The notes: a model not told the origin generated them from the sequence alone. A stretch of DNA of 64,000 bases from Rhyacichthys aspro (GCA_036850595.1 CM072158.1:16383422-16447421); one strand, 5' to 3'. Numbered from the stretch's first letter, positions 38,490 to 50,576 are shown. Numbers and translations: made by a program.

Positions 38490-38824
38490 CCATCCATCTT
38501 CTTCCGCTTATCCGGGGCCGGGTCGCGGGGGCAGCAGTCTAAGCAGAGACGCCCAGACTTCCCTCTCCCCAGACACTTCTTCCAGCTCCTCTGGGGGAAT
38601 ACCGAGGCGTTCCCAGGCCAGCCGAGAGACATAGTCCCTCCAGCGTGTCCTAGGTCTGCCCCGGGGCCTCCTCCCAGTGGGACATGCCCGGAACACCTCC
38701 CCAGGAAGGCGTCCAGGAGGCATCCGGAACAGATGCCCGAGCCACCTCAGCTGGCTCCTCTCGATGTGGAGGAGCAGCGGCTCTACTCTGAGCTCCTCCC
38801 GAGTGACTAAACTCCTCACCTCAC
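38490..38824 (-). mobile_element. 5'-truncated LINE (RTE/Rex-like tail), young copy
   Basis: 335-bp fragment on the minus strand with a perfect 13-bp target duplication CAATTTGGAATTT at 38477-38489 and 38825-38837. One uninterrupted frame spans it (about 38508-38819), with the C-terminal motif RSQLRWLGHLFRMPPGRLPG and RGRPRTRWRDYVSRLAWERL that fish LINE proteins share. The intact frame, perfect target duplication and high GC content relative to the flanks suggest a recent insertion compared with the copy at 10317. It is too short to be functional. Confidence 0.9.
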
Positions 38825-38855
38825 CAATTTGGAATTTTTACAATCAAAATTTTTC

Positions 38856-39010
38856 CATGATTAAATTTGCTTAGTTCTGTAAAATAAGCAGAACATAATG
38901 GGCAGCAATTAAATGTTTATATGTATCAATGAAAATGCATTGTCAGATTTTTTATATTTTGTTCCAACTTGGTAAACTGTATCTTTTTAATTTATTTGAC
39001 TAAAAGTTAT
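38856..39010. repeat. Dispersed repeat A, copy 2
   Basis: Counterpart of 37022-37175, starting just to the right of the young LINE insertion. A second shared piece (GGACATATTTGACACATTTT) lies on both sides of the LINE, at about 38377 and 39058, so the LINE landed in a pre-existing repeat cluster. Confidence 0.75.
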
Positions 39011-39147
39011 ATTATTTGTAGAAAAAAATTATTTTTAGTCCATCTGAATTTCTGAGATGGACATATTTGACACATTTTCACAATTTATATTTGTAAAACT
39101 TGCAGTGTTCTACAATTTGCATGTATGTTTTTTTTTTGTTTTGTTTT

Positions 39148-39310
39148 TTTTAGAGGGATATTTGCCTTTATTTGATAGAATAATAAACAGACATGAAATA
39201 GGCTGAGAGACGGGGGGAATGACATTGGGCAAAAGACCCGAGCCAGAATTGAACCCGGGTCTCCTGAGTAGTTCTGTTTCTTTGTGAACGTGGGACTCTC
39301 AATACCACAA
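39148..39310 (-). mobile_element. SINE-like repeat with tRNA-type B box
   Basis: On the minus strand GGGTTCAATTCTGGC (about 39243-39257) matches the RNA polymerase III B-box pattern. The surrounding words (GCCTTTATTTGATAGAATAA, GACGGGGGGAATGACATTGG) recall a repeat common in fish genomes. No target duplication was identified. A related stretch is at 1508-1600. Confidence 0.45.
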
Positions 39311-40418
39311 ACCAATTCAACCTATGATTACAAATAAAGGAACCAAAACCTGAACCTAAAACATTTCCAAGGAGCTGAGGTGCAGGTGGAGCTGCCACAC
39401 CTGGGAACATCGTCAATGAGAATAGTATTAGAAAGTAATAGTAAGAGTTTTTACGTGCTTCTAGATTTTCACGTGATAGCCAAAGAGTCCTCACTGCCAC
39501 TTCTTATTACTAAACAGTTTTTCAGCAAAATACATGTAAAACCACGAGTGCTTCATAAATCTTAAGTAAGACAGGTCATTTCTTGGAATACTTGGAGCAA
39601 ACATACGCTCTCATGAGTCACACTGAAGGACCATTCTTTATAAAACAAACTTTACAACACAAGTGTAGTCTGCAAATAATAAATAATAAATAAATAATCG
39701 AAGAAAAAAGCAAAAATGAATCACATTATCTGAACTAAACTGGGTGCAAATGGGATAACGGGATGTTTTAATGGTGTTGCTCATACTACTACTTCAAAGA
39801 CATATAAACCCCTGAGTATCCCCACCCACGATGAATACCAATGACTTTGGGCGTTTATGTCTTTAACGATTCCATCAGTTCCAACATGTATATTGCATGT
39901 AATCAATCAAACTACATAACATCTATCATAAAGCAGGTAGACTGTCTGTAATAGAGCTGTAACTAATAGTTGTCTTCATTATGTTTTCATGCATTAATTA
40001 TTTTTGATTACACATTAATCATTTATATTACATGACACAATTAAAATACCCATTATGGTCTCTTAGAAGCACAGTGAAAATCATATTCGGGCTCATTATA
40101 TATACTGAGTTCATTAACGGTACAAGGCTGTGACCTGCATGTATAATACAGTTATTGAACTTAAAAGGATCCCTGAGCTTCATTAAATCTTGCTGTTACT
40201 CCCAGTGTTTGATTTTTCTCTAAAGTGGGAAATAATAATAATAATTGCAACCTTAACCTACAATAAGAACCCATCCATGGAACTTAAGTTTGCAGGGAAC
40301 TCACACTGTAGCATTGAATAAACCCTGAGTGTGCATTTTGTGTAAAAATTGATGCGTTATTTATATTAACCACCAAAAAATAGTTTGCAAAATGGCATAT
40401 GACTGACTACATACATAT

Positions 40419-40447
40419 GTGTGCTGTCAGTGAGTGGGTAGAGAACA
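40419..40447. repeat. Dispersed repeat C, second member
   Basis: 29 bases identical to 32843-32871. Similarity fades after GAGAACA, with a short AGCTGC word retained. Confidence 0.7.
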
Positions 40448-42031
40448 ACTAGCTGCTGTATTTATTTTTATATCATACACATATGCATCAGTGATGAGCT
40501 ACCATTGAAAATCAACACCAGCCATTAACTGTTTAGGATACTGGTCTAATAATGTATCAGTGAATAAAATGCATCTTGCTGTTATAGGCTACACAGAACA
40601 CAGCAAACAACCCAGCGACTTGAGACAAACATTTGTATTTTTATTTGTTTCCACTGCTCAAGTATTTAATTCAATTCAGTCATATAAATAAATTGAAAAT
40701 ATCATTGCTTTTGTTACTGCAGCTTGGTTCTATATTTTGATGGTGGCGCTTGTTCAAAGGCCTACCGAATTATCATTGAAAGCACACTTGCCTATTGCAG
40801 ACCCTTTTAAATGGTGCAGTATTTTGTCCAGTGAGTCACAGCTGCACCCTCTGTCCCTTAAGACCAGACAGAAAATAACCAGTCCCTCTCCAACCAATGG
40901 CTTCTGGCCTTTTTTTTCAACTAAACTGCAGCATTTCCCCTTAGGACAAGTGTTAGTAACCTGGACCTGGACTTCACTGGACAGAAATGGGATTTTGAAG
41001 CGGTTCTCTAAAAAAAACTCTAATGGACCCAACTCCCTGACTAGATAGCAAAAGGGATCAACTAAAAAGTAGTGAACTATGCTCTTCAGTGTAATACCAT
41101 CTGTCTCTTTTTATACCTGAATATGATAAAAGCTTCCAAATATGGCCTTCCAAATGTTGAGGGCCCTAGAAACCACTTAAGGAAGATTCTCTAAAGCAAC
41201 ACCATCTGTTTGAGCTAAACCTCAAAACCAAGAATTGATTTAAAGCACCTTGAAGCAAAAGATGTTATTTATCTGAGTAGGTTAATCAAATCTGAATGTT
41301 TAGGAGTTTGACAAATGTGATTTTGGGAAGATATAAAAGAAGAGATGAGACTGAGCAAATGCACTTAGTTAACCCCATTGGAATAAGCATATAGGTATTA
41401 TTTATGTGTGCATTATATTGTTATTGCCAAACTATGTGACCTGCATTTAGAACATTGTTGATTAAACCTGAAATATAATGTGAAACTATGTTTTCTCTAA
41501 AGTGGAGATCATCCTGAATGGCTGTGAGCCTCATTTATGCTCCACCAGCGAGTTTGCAAAAAGGAAGACTCTCTCAGTTTTAATGCTGTTTACTGATGTT
41601 TTACGTTCTTTGTGCTGAATTATGTACATGCAACACAATCTCTTGGAAAGAAACACACAATGTCATAAAAGAATAAACATGTGCCTGTAAGAAATGCAAT
41701 CGATTGGCATTTTAATCACATAATATTTTTTGTTTGTATTTACTGTCCATGCACACCTCATGTACTCTGATTTATCATTTATGCTGGAGGCGTTTGGAAG
41801 CGTCCCAGCTCTGTTACTACCTCTAAAGGTGGGTTCAAGGTGTGAACATTTCAGGAAGACAGGTATATCCCGGAACCAAAGGTGAGAATGAAAGGGGCTA
41901 TTGATGAAGAAGCTATTTCTGGAAAAGAACGCTTTGTTTTCACCGAGGGAATATTTATACTCTGGGTCTTTACAATAATACTATTAAGTGGGTTATAGAG
42001 GTGGTGTGGAAAATAAATGAATATAAGGTTT

Positions 42032-42050
42032 AAAAAAAAAAAAAAAAAAA
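42032..42050. repeat. Poly(A) run of 19
   Basis: Homopolymer in intron 3, about 500 bp from exon 3. No SINE or LINE body was recognised before it. Confidence 0.9.
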
Positions 42051-42169
42051 GTTACTCTCAGATTGAAAGTCATTTGATTTTGCTTTAAGTGGATGCATGT
42101 ATCCTACAAAATGCAAGAAAGCAGTCAGATGATGGGAAAAGTACACCCCTGTTTTCTAATACACCGCAT

Positions 42170-42394
42170 AGAAATTCAACCCAATAATGGAATTTACAGA
42201 GCACATCGCTTGATTAATGATTTGCAATACACTGCGAACCCCAGATGTATTCTATATGCCGTTATAGTTAGATCAATGCTTCTAAAGTATCAATTTCAAA
42301 GATAATCTGATGACAGTTTTGAATACAATGCTCTTGTTGTTAATATCCCTCATTTTCTACGGAATTTATGAAGAAATTCAACCCAATAATGGAA
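42170..42394. repeat. Short direct repeat pair beside exon 3
   Basis: The 24-base word beginning AGAAATTCAACCCAATAATG occurs at 42170-42193 and 42371-42394, 201 bp apart, with weak similarity continuing after each (GATTAATGATTTGC against CATTAGTGGTTTGC). It lies 153 bp downstream of the exon 3 donor in gene sense. Confidence 0.8.
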
Positions 42395-42546
42395 TGCACA
42401 ATAAAACAATATTGGTAAATTACATTAGTGGTTTGCTTTATGCTGGGTCCAACGAAATAAGCAATTCTGGAGATCAATTTTGTGGATATAATCCTATTAA
42501 ATATGACTACTTCCATGAATACGGTTGATTTTACTCTGTTTCTTAC

Positions 42547-42818
42547 CTGGTATTCGCTGGGCCAGAAGGTGCTGACGGCGAGTTCCACCTGGTGCCACTG
42601 CCTGCCCTGGGAGCCTGTGATGTTCCACACGGCAGAGCCTTTGGGCCCGTTGTTGACCCGGATGTAGACTTGCAGGTCCCCGGGGCTGTGTCCGTCACGG
42701 CTGTACAGGAAGTAGCTGAACTGGATGCAGTGGGTGTCATTCTCACTGAGGGGCAACAACAGGAGCTGAGCCCGCTGGCCTCCAAAATGCTGCGAGGAGT
42801 TGACCATCATGAAAGACC
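42547..42818 (-). CDS. ptpru: ptpru exon 3: MAM domain core
   Basis: Internal coding exon of a receptor tyrosine phosphatase of the R2B family, an adhesion-type cell-surface phosphatase. Its MAM domain is known in this family to support homophilic or cis interactions. The minus-strand frame reads [10 protein letters not shown] near the start, SENDTHC and [14 protein letters not shown] in the middle, and STFWPSEYQ at the end. [14 protein letters not shown] and GRQWHQ point to PTPRU rather than PTPRK, PTPRM or PTPRT, from recalled sequences. Three N-glycosylation sequons are visible (NSS, NDT, NIT). The acceptor is tcttcttcag at 42819-42820 and the donor is CAG|gtaaga at 42546-42545. The length of 272 bp equals the usual size of this exon in the family as I recall it. 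The exon opens with two bases completing a Gly codon (intron 2 phase 1) and closes in phase 0, so it fits exon 4 directly. Confidence 0.95.
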
Positions 42819-43079
42819 CTGAAGAAGACACAGGAAGGACACGTTAAGGTCTACTTTAATGGACTCATTTTATTGCTATTCAAGTTGAAATGTTGTAGAA
42901 ATGGGCAAGTAATAAAAGAAATTGAAATGTTTTTATTTTCTGTACAAAGAATTACACAGTGGTCTCTATGGATTCATGTTGGAATTTCCGATAAATAATA
43001 ATAATAGCTGCCCAAGCACTTAACAAAGCATTTTCAGCTGGCACTCAACTATCAAAGGGATATGACGATATTGGATTGC

Positions 43080-43098
43080 TTTTTTTTTTTTTTTTTTT
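43080..43098. repeat. Poly(T) run of 19
   Basis: Homopolymer 34 bp outside the left target duplication of hAT copy 2, so not part of that element. Confidence 0.9.
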
Positions 43099-43139
43099 AA
43101 ACCTGCTCATCGTAAGTGTTGACATAGGAACATGTAAGT

Positions 43140-43582
43140 CAGTGGTGTCAAACTCAAAGTGGTGAGGGGCCACAATAGTTAATAAGAATCCTTTCTGGGG
43201 CCGAAGATGATGACATTTGGAAGCTTTTATAAAAATTTGGATGCGAGATTTCATCTTCATTTAAGTCTTTTAACATTAATTTCCTCCTTTTATAGAAACT
43301 GTTTGTAGTTTGCAGGTTTTTGTTGGACTTGAACAGGTTTAAGTCAGATTTGAACTGGTTTTAGATGGATTTGAATTAGTTTTTTGTTGAATATGAGCAG
43401 GTTTTAGTTGAATTTGAACAGGTATTAGTTTAATTTCAACAGCTTTTATTTATCTTTGTAGCAAAAATAAAATCTATTAAAACCTAGTGCCAAAAACATC
43501 ACTTTCCAAATGTATTGAAGGGCCACATAAAACACAGCAAAGGGCCGCATTTGGCCCCCGGGCCTTGAGTTTGACATGTGTG
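43140..43582 (+). mobile_element. hAT-like non-autonomous DNA transposon, copy 2
   Basis: 443-bp element flanked by the 8-bp direct repeat ATGTAAGT at 43132-43139 and 43583-43590. The ends are imperfect inverted repeats: CAGTGGTGTCAAACTCAA on the left and the complement CACACATGTCAAACTCAA read from the right (14 of 18 match). It carries about six 21-bp minisatellite units at roughly 43318-43445 and no transposase frame. It is the same family as copy 1 in the opposite orientation. The sequence next to the right end (GGGCCGCATTTGGCCCCCGG) is a terminal segment I recall from common fish repeats. Confidence 0.83.
43318..43445. repeat. 21-bp minisatellite inside hAT copy 2
   Basis: About six degenerate 21-bp units containing variants of GGTTTTAGTTGAATTTGAAC, the reverse complement of the array in copy 1. 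The units are more diverged than those of copy 1, which suggests an older array or looser homogenisation. Confidence 0.75.
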
Positions 43583-45739
43583 ATGTAAGTAAACCAAACA
43601 TCACAAACTATAAAAAGGTTTTTGTGCAGAAGACCTTTATTTAATACAAAAAATAAATAAATAAAAAATATGATGTGATATTTTTGTCATAAGTCTAAGA
43701 AGATGTAATGGTATATACAAAGCCTGTCTCTAGACACTTGACTCCATAAAAGTAACCATACAATCGCAATCAAGACTACGGCATTAAACAATACTATCAA
43801 GACAGAAACAGAAAAGGAAATGTGGATTGCATAAAATCAATCAAAATAAATTTAAGATAAATTTAAACAGTAATGGTCTTCTTCTGGAAAACTAGTACTA
43901 CGGAACAATATTCATGTTAATGTCATTAAGGCAGATGATAATTTGTTTTTGATAAATGCAAAAATACAAAAAACCTGCTAGATTTCATTGATTACATTTC
44001 AGTGAGTGACCTGGAATCAAAAATATCGACATGAAACAAAATGGGCATCACCATTTAACAAGTCATCTCAGTATTTAAGTTGTTTTTCCCTCAATGAAAG
44101 CCTTTGCCTTTTTATTTTCTACCTTTACCTCTAAAACGGCCTGACAGCGACAGCTTATAAACTCCAGGTTGTTATCTGGGATATCTGTCCAGTATTCTGG
44201 CGATTTGTCTGTGTTTTGGTCTATTTCTGTCTCTGTCTGCTTCCTGGGCTCCCATCAGTTTTGCAGCGTTCAGATGTGCTGTGTTCAAAGACGCCTCGCC
44301 GGGTGTCAGATCACTCTTTGATTTTGGACAGAGGTTCACAGAGTCACAGCTGGCCGTCGCACCCCAGCAGCTCAGCAGAGATCTCCTATAGTCACGAGAG
44401 GAGTGGCACAGCAGATCCATGGGAGCCTTTGAATGTGGTCTTCATAGCAGTGGGAAATTCAATATTAAGGCAAAAATTCAACAGAAATAAAAACGCCAGC
44501 GCCCAGGCACCGATTGTCTGCAACAAAATATTTCTCTCCAACTTGTTTTTATGACCCCAGACTGAACTGTTTTTCTAACTTTATGACATAAACCCCAAAG
44601 AAACATCATTATAGCCTCAACCAGACAGTCAAGAGATTATGCTTTTGAAAGTAGTGACAGCAATACCAAAAGCATATTTTCACACTAGGACTGCACAGTA
44701 TATTGCTAATTTATTGTTATTTCAATATAAGCAATCACAACACACGTATTGCAAAGACCGCAATAGTTATATTTTTCCATCTAACACTCATTGTGTCTGA
44801 TAAAATGAATAAAATGTTAATCCGAGCCTTAAAGCTAATGGAAAACCAATTCTGACAATCAAAGTTAGACCAGAGTCATAATGTATTTGATTTATTTTGT
44901 TACATGGGACATTCAAATACAATATTGTTACTGCAATAATCAACAAACTGATCACAATTAATTAACCAGCAAAATGTGTTAAAACATACAATATCATATT
45001 TTAATTTACTATTGCCCTGAACCCAAACCACAACATTAGCTTTAACTATTGCTTTTTAAAATTGTAAACGTTTGGAAAAACCCATAGATCATTTTCCATC
45101 TATCTAAAGCTCCACCTCATTTTTAACCTCATCTTTAACTACAAATACAATACTTCTTCAATTCCTGAAACAGATTTAGGTATTTTGTGGGTTAGGTCAT
45201 GCTACTCTACTTTTTAAGGATAGTACAGAATAGAGCAGAATATCTTTACTGACACTGCACGTTACAACAAAAAAGCACGTAACCTTAAGTTTCAGTGTAA
45301 GTGCAAGTGTAAAAAGTTTAAATGACTGCTGCATTGTCTGTTTAAGCTCTACGTTCTTTTGTGCAATAGTGACATGAAGGTTGGTAGTCAAGTTCAGTTT
45401 CTTTTTATTTACTTGTCATAGGCTTGGACATGCTTGAATTTTGTCATTACAGATTTTTGCCACATCTCCAAGAACCAGGTTGATGAACACATGGCAGATT
45501 TGACACCACTCCTTCATCCAAAAATCTTTCCATATGCTTCACAGTCTGCGCTTGACAACTACTCATTTTGAGTTCATTCCACATTTTTTAACATATTTAT
45601 CACTTAACCACTTTCACGTTCATTGATTTTGATCGTAATTGCTCTTGAACATACACATTAGACAGAAAATGCACTAGTCTGAATAACCCATTTGGAACAT
45701 AAGGAAATTCCCGTATGACTTGTGACTCTGACGATATTT

Positions 45740-46130
45740 TCTATCGCCTTCTACATGAGCGTTGATGACTTCTGGCCAGAGAATAGCTGACCGTGAGAAT
45801 TACTTTGGAGTCTTTAAAGTGGCCTTGGGGAGCACACAGTAGGCTCCTAACTTCTAATAAGCACATCCTGATGGGTCGGAGCCGTTTTGATGTTGCCGGC
45901 AGGAGGGACGGCGCGGTTTTTAATTGCATGTGTAACCTTCACATCCGCTGCAGTGCAACCACCGCCTTCAGACATGGCTCGAGCCGAGACAGGAGGATCG
46001 TGGGTATTGTAGTCGCCGAGGTAGAGAGCGCAATCAGGGCCGTGCCTCGTATCATTAATCAAACTGCCGTGGTTATTAGGCCGTAATGGCAGCCAGGGGA
46101 ATGCTTAAAGCAGAGAGATGGCTGTAATAC
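45740..46130. promoter_or_regulatory. Candidate regulatory island, intron 2
   Basis: Non-repetitive, moderately GC-rich. CGTATCATTAATCAAACTGC and GGCCGTAATGGCAGCCAGGG are homeodomain-style motifs. Overlapping frames on both strands with no recognisable protein argue against coding. Confidence 0.3.
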
Positions 46131-46454
46131 TTGGACGTTGACATGCACCGAGCGCATCAGCACACATACTTTGCCAAAATTTCAACAAAAGTCCTGCTGA
46201 GTTTACTCTTTGCTAAAATAATTCGGTCAACAACTCTTCCCACTCTGTCATTTTAACTAATCCTGATCACACAATGCGCTTGCTGTGAGGCAGGGTGCTA
46301 ACCACTCCAACACCAGGCACAGCTAAAACTCACTCTAGAACAAAAACTGTGTGATGGTCTGTTCTTTCCCTCGTTTGCATTTTTAATACACACTTAATTG
46401 ACTCAATCATTTATACTTACATCGATGCTAGATGTTGTCTTTATAACATGGGAG

Positions 46455-47105
46455 CACATTGAGTTTGAATTTTTATTTAGTTTTAGTCTTACTTAGTTTA
46501 GTTCTAATCCTTATTAGTTTTAGTATAGTTTTAGTCGACTAAATATCATAAGAATTTAGTCAATGACAGTATATCTACAATAGATAATGTGGTGGTAATG
46601 CATTTTCAATTTTCAATGTTTTTGAGTTTTTTCCCAAATTTCTACCTGAATGGAATTAAACTTTCACTGTAGTTATTCCAAACACAAATGTATCTTTATT
46701 TAAAATTGCTAAAATAAAAGAGCACCTCAGTAATAATAAAATGAGTTGGAGATGTCTGCTTTCACTGAATAATAAACATTAACAAACTGAATGCTGTAAA
46801 ATGAACTGTATAATGGGTTTAACGACATCAGTCATTGTTCGTTAACATTGTTTGATATTTAAAAGCCCTTCTCTTTTCATCTGTCGTCTTCTCGCGGCTG
46901 TAACACTTCTGTTCTTTGGATCTTGTCTCAACTCCTCCCCCTCCTCCTCCTTTTGATTGAATATTGCCTCTGTCTGTTCATTTTCGTTTTTATTCTTAGA
47001 AAGTGTCGATTCATTTAGTCAGAGTTTTAGTTCTCATTAATTACTTTTTATTTTGTTTTGTTTTTGTCCTCAAAAAATATGTTTTTGATGAAAACTATGA
47101 GGAAA
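46455..47105. repeat. Possible repeat bounded by TTTTAGT-rich ends
   Basis: The left part (46455-46560) is built of TTAGTTTTAGT words ending TTTTAGTCGACTAAATATCA. The right part (about 47010-47100) has TTTAGTCAGAGTTTTAGTTC then GATGAAAACTATGAGGAAAT. This resembles a fish interspersed repeat I recall, but no target duplication was found. Confidence 0.3.
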
Positions 47106-49266
47106 TTTATTCAGTGACTTTTTTTTTTTTTTAAATAATGCCAGCCGTGCACCTAATAAGCTTTTCCACAACTACCTGAGAAAAAAAGTAGAATGAAATC
47201 ATCTCCACATTCTCTAGTATTGCTTTGACACATGGTTTTACTAAAAAAATGACAGTGATAATGCGGTGTAAATAGTCCTATAGGCTACAGTTGAAATAGT
47301 TCAGTGATCTAATGTGTGAGGCAGCGTTCGGATCACACAAGTCTGCTGGATTTCTTTTCTTGAATAACTGCAAAAGGAAAAGGTCAAACGCTAGGTCGGA
47401 TTCTCTGACTACCTGGATGTCTAGAGATTTAAAATGCGTGCCACAAAGCCTCCCTGACCACTGCCCATTCACTCCCACTGCTCCGTCTTCCCTGGCCTAA
47501 GAGTGTGGACGAGATGTCAAACTGCCAGAAATATTCTCTGATAACAAGCGGCTGCGGTCCTTTGAGATCTGCCTTTATACTGGCCTGATATTTTCCTCTT
47601 TTTCCTCACCTGCTCTCACACTTTGGCTCCGGTCCCCCCTTCCCTTCGCTTTGATGTCCGAGTTCTCCAGGGGATTTGAGAGCTGGACATATAGATTATC
47701 AGAGGGCAAGTGTCCAACTGTCCGGGACTAGACCCAAGAGGGAGTGGACACAATACAGTAAAAAAATGACCTCAAACACAACAAACAACAGTATTTTTAG
47801 CCTACATGGAGATCATAGAAAGGATCTGTACTTTGTGAACACCGAAGCAGATGATAGCTATCCTGGGTAATCTCCCTGGGTTGTTGCCTCATGCTGAATA
47901 TATAGCAAGCACCACATTATGCAGACTGCTATATAATCCAGATAAAGGTGCAGCAACTCTAAGCAAAATCTAAGCACAAAACAGGAAATTGCACAAATAT
48001 CAGATCTCCAACGTGAAAAAATATTGACAAAAGTTTGCTAAAAGGCGTAATATTTTGGAGGTTTTTTTTAGACTTTATTTGACACAGAGTTTGAAATCCA
48101 ATGGGACTACATGCTGTTGCTTCTAAAAAGTAACTGTCTTGTTGAAATAGAAAATAGAAAAAATAGAAAATCTGTGCAGGATTTAGCAGCTATTAATTAA
48201 CAATGCACCATTTATGAAGTTTATGGTTAAAAAGCGCAATGTGTTTCCATTTTTATAATAAAGGCTTTATGTAGTATTCATCAGATAAAGAATAGTAAAG
48301 TGAAAAAGAGTGTATATCAAATGTTATTTTTCCAAATGGTGATGATGTACCCAGTTAAGCAGGTCATGATGTCTGTATGTAAAATCAATCTGTATGTATA
48401 CTGTATATGAACTGGACATAGGACCACCCTCCCTAATGATGCATCTTTGTGAGTAACCATCCAGTGTATGTGCAAAATAATGCTGCAGAAAAAAGTGACA
48501 GAAGTTATGAAAAGCCCACAAACACAAAAGCTTAACTGCTCATTAATTAAATTTTCATATTCCACTCACAGCTTCAAATAAACATGATTCATATTTAATA
48601 CATGCTGAAGGTAACACATCTGATCATTATTCCACACAATAATCCAGGTTTAATACATTTTAAAGCATACAACAGAAAAGGAATAACTGATGCTCACTGA
48701 AGGTTAGTACATTGGCATAAACTGCTGAAAACAGGCCCAACATCTCATTTTAGCTCAATGGGACATGACAAGATGATTGATGCCGTAATTACAAAACTGA
48801 TAATATTCATGAAGATATTCCTGGCGTTGATAACCTAACTCAACACCCTTGAAGGCACACACCGAGCAATAAAGGCTACTGTATATGTGCACGTGAGCTA
48901 GTGTACAAACCACTAACACACACCCCATGCAGGGAAATTCTCCATAAATCCATAAAAGCTGATAAGGCTCCATCTATTTCTCCCGTGACCCTGCCAAGGG
49001 CGAGGGAACATGCATTAAGAGATTAGGGGACGGCCTCGGCTCCCTGAATTCATATCAGAACGAGGGGTGGGAGCCTGAGTCATAGGTCTGCACGCTTTTA
49101 TCACACTTACACTAAGAAAAACGGCGAGGAGTAAAAGCCAAATGGGAGGGGTGGCGGGAAAGAGGAGCGATAGATAGCACTGGGGATTTTATCTTTATGT
49201 TGGTCTGTGTCATTTTTCGTTAGCTTCCCTCTGTTGCCATCAATAACGCTTTGTATAACTCGGGCG

Positions 49267-49383
49267 GCCATATTCTCCAAACTGACAACACCATCTTTCT
49301 CGGGAAAAGGCCAGGCAAAACCCGATGCATTTTAATCACATTTTTATCTGAGGTTTTCCACTGGGCTGTGTCAGGGAGGATAA
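49267..49383. repeat. Duplicated block, copy 1 (core)
   Basis: A 117-bp core nearly identical to 50459-50576, with two substitutions and one single-base insertion by eye. Weaker similarity extends left to about 49170. It contains CCAAACTGACAACACCATCT and GCATTTTAATCACATTTTTA. It lies in intron 2, in a non-repetitive region. Confidence 0.9.
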
Positions 49384-50458
49384 GCTGGCAAACAAGATAC
49401 AAGTTTATAGGCCCGCAACTTTAAATAACACACAAGTGAACATTGGAAAGCTAACAAGTCAACAAGCTGGGATACGCCAACCGACATAGTGAGACAGTAT
49501 TGGAACATCAGGTAAAAGTGTAACAAAGAAGCCATCATTTGCAAGAAAAAAGGAACAAAAGCACACAATAAAACTAGAGGCAACAGATTTAACCAAGATT
49601 GAACACCTACTTTCCAGAGTTTTTTTTGTGTAAAATCAAAGCGATGCACAGCGATTGGAATTCTTCAGTACACTGTCCTTAGATGTCAATTACACAGTTG
49701 CCATAGCAATCGTATTTTAACCAATCGAATGCTCTGCAAGTCCATAATGCAACACTCATGTTTTCTATAAATGGCACGAGCACAAGGCTACATATATAAC
49801 AGCAAGAGGAAAAAAACGTTGAACATTATTTGTCATGTGAAAAAAAAACAACAACCAACAAACACATTGACAAAGAGAACTACCTATTTTTCCTCTTTCT
49901 TAAATGTACACAGAATAAGTCACAAACAACAATTGAGTTATACAAGAGGAAGATTTGTTGTAGTGGTGCACAGTTGGCGTCTATAACAGCTCAGTGCCCA
50001 ATGGTGTAGCAGAACTGTAGATGTAGATTAGTAGATGTTAATTTCTGAACAGATGATTAAAAGTTGTCATTATGACGAAATTAGCTCAGTTTAAGTCGTG
50101 TTTGAGTCATTTTAATAGCTTTATTTATGTTTTAACTCTACCTATTTTTTCCACCTTATGTTTTCTGATTTTGATAATGTGTGTGGCTGGATAGAAAGCT
50201 GTGGTGGGCCTTATGTGGCCCCTGGTCCGTCAATTGATGATCACTGCCCTTACGCTAAGCTAACATAGAATAGTTTATACTGTTAATATTTCTGATTAGC
50301 CTACAAGCTGGTGGTTGAATAAGACATTTCACTTTTTTTTTTAAAGCGTATGTTTACACATAAACTGCTGCAACAGATAACACAGTGGATTTCATCTTTA
50401 CGTTTAGGTGTCTTTGCCATTTTTTGTTAGCCTCCCTGTAAACGCTTTGTGTAACTCA

Positions 50459-50576
50459 GCCATATTCTCCAAACTGACAACACCATCTTTCTCGGGAAAA
50501 GGCCAGGCAAAACCTGATGCATTTTAATCACATTTTTATCTGAGGTTTTCCACTTGGGCTGTGTCAGTGAGGATAA
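50459..50576. repeat. Duplicated block, copy 2 (core)
   Basis: Direct-orientation counterpart of 49267-49383, about 1.19 kb away. Similarity continues more weakly to the left (about 50374), where the copies differ by small deletions. No target duplication or terminal repeats were seen, so a local duplication is more likely than transposition. Confidence 0.9.

Larger units (their letters stand above)
21727..42546 (-). other. ptpru: ptpru intron 3
   Basis: 20.8-kb phase 0 intron inside the MAM-coding region, bounded by gtaaga and atcgcag. It contains the Tc1-like relic (26909-27513), a truncated LINE (38490-38824) inside an older repeat cluster (37022-39100), a SINE-like stretch (39148-39310), microsatellites, and candidate regulatory islands at about 24, 28 and 36 kb. 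No coding exon of another gene was recognised. Confidence 0.85.

Noticed and set aside
40737..41048. Overlapping open frames of about 100 and 92 codons on opposite strands
   Set aside because: Neither has a recognisable domain, splice context or family motif; probably chance in a less AT-rich patch.
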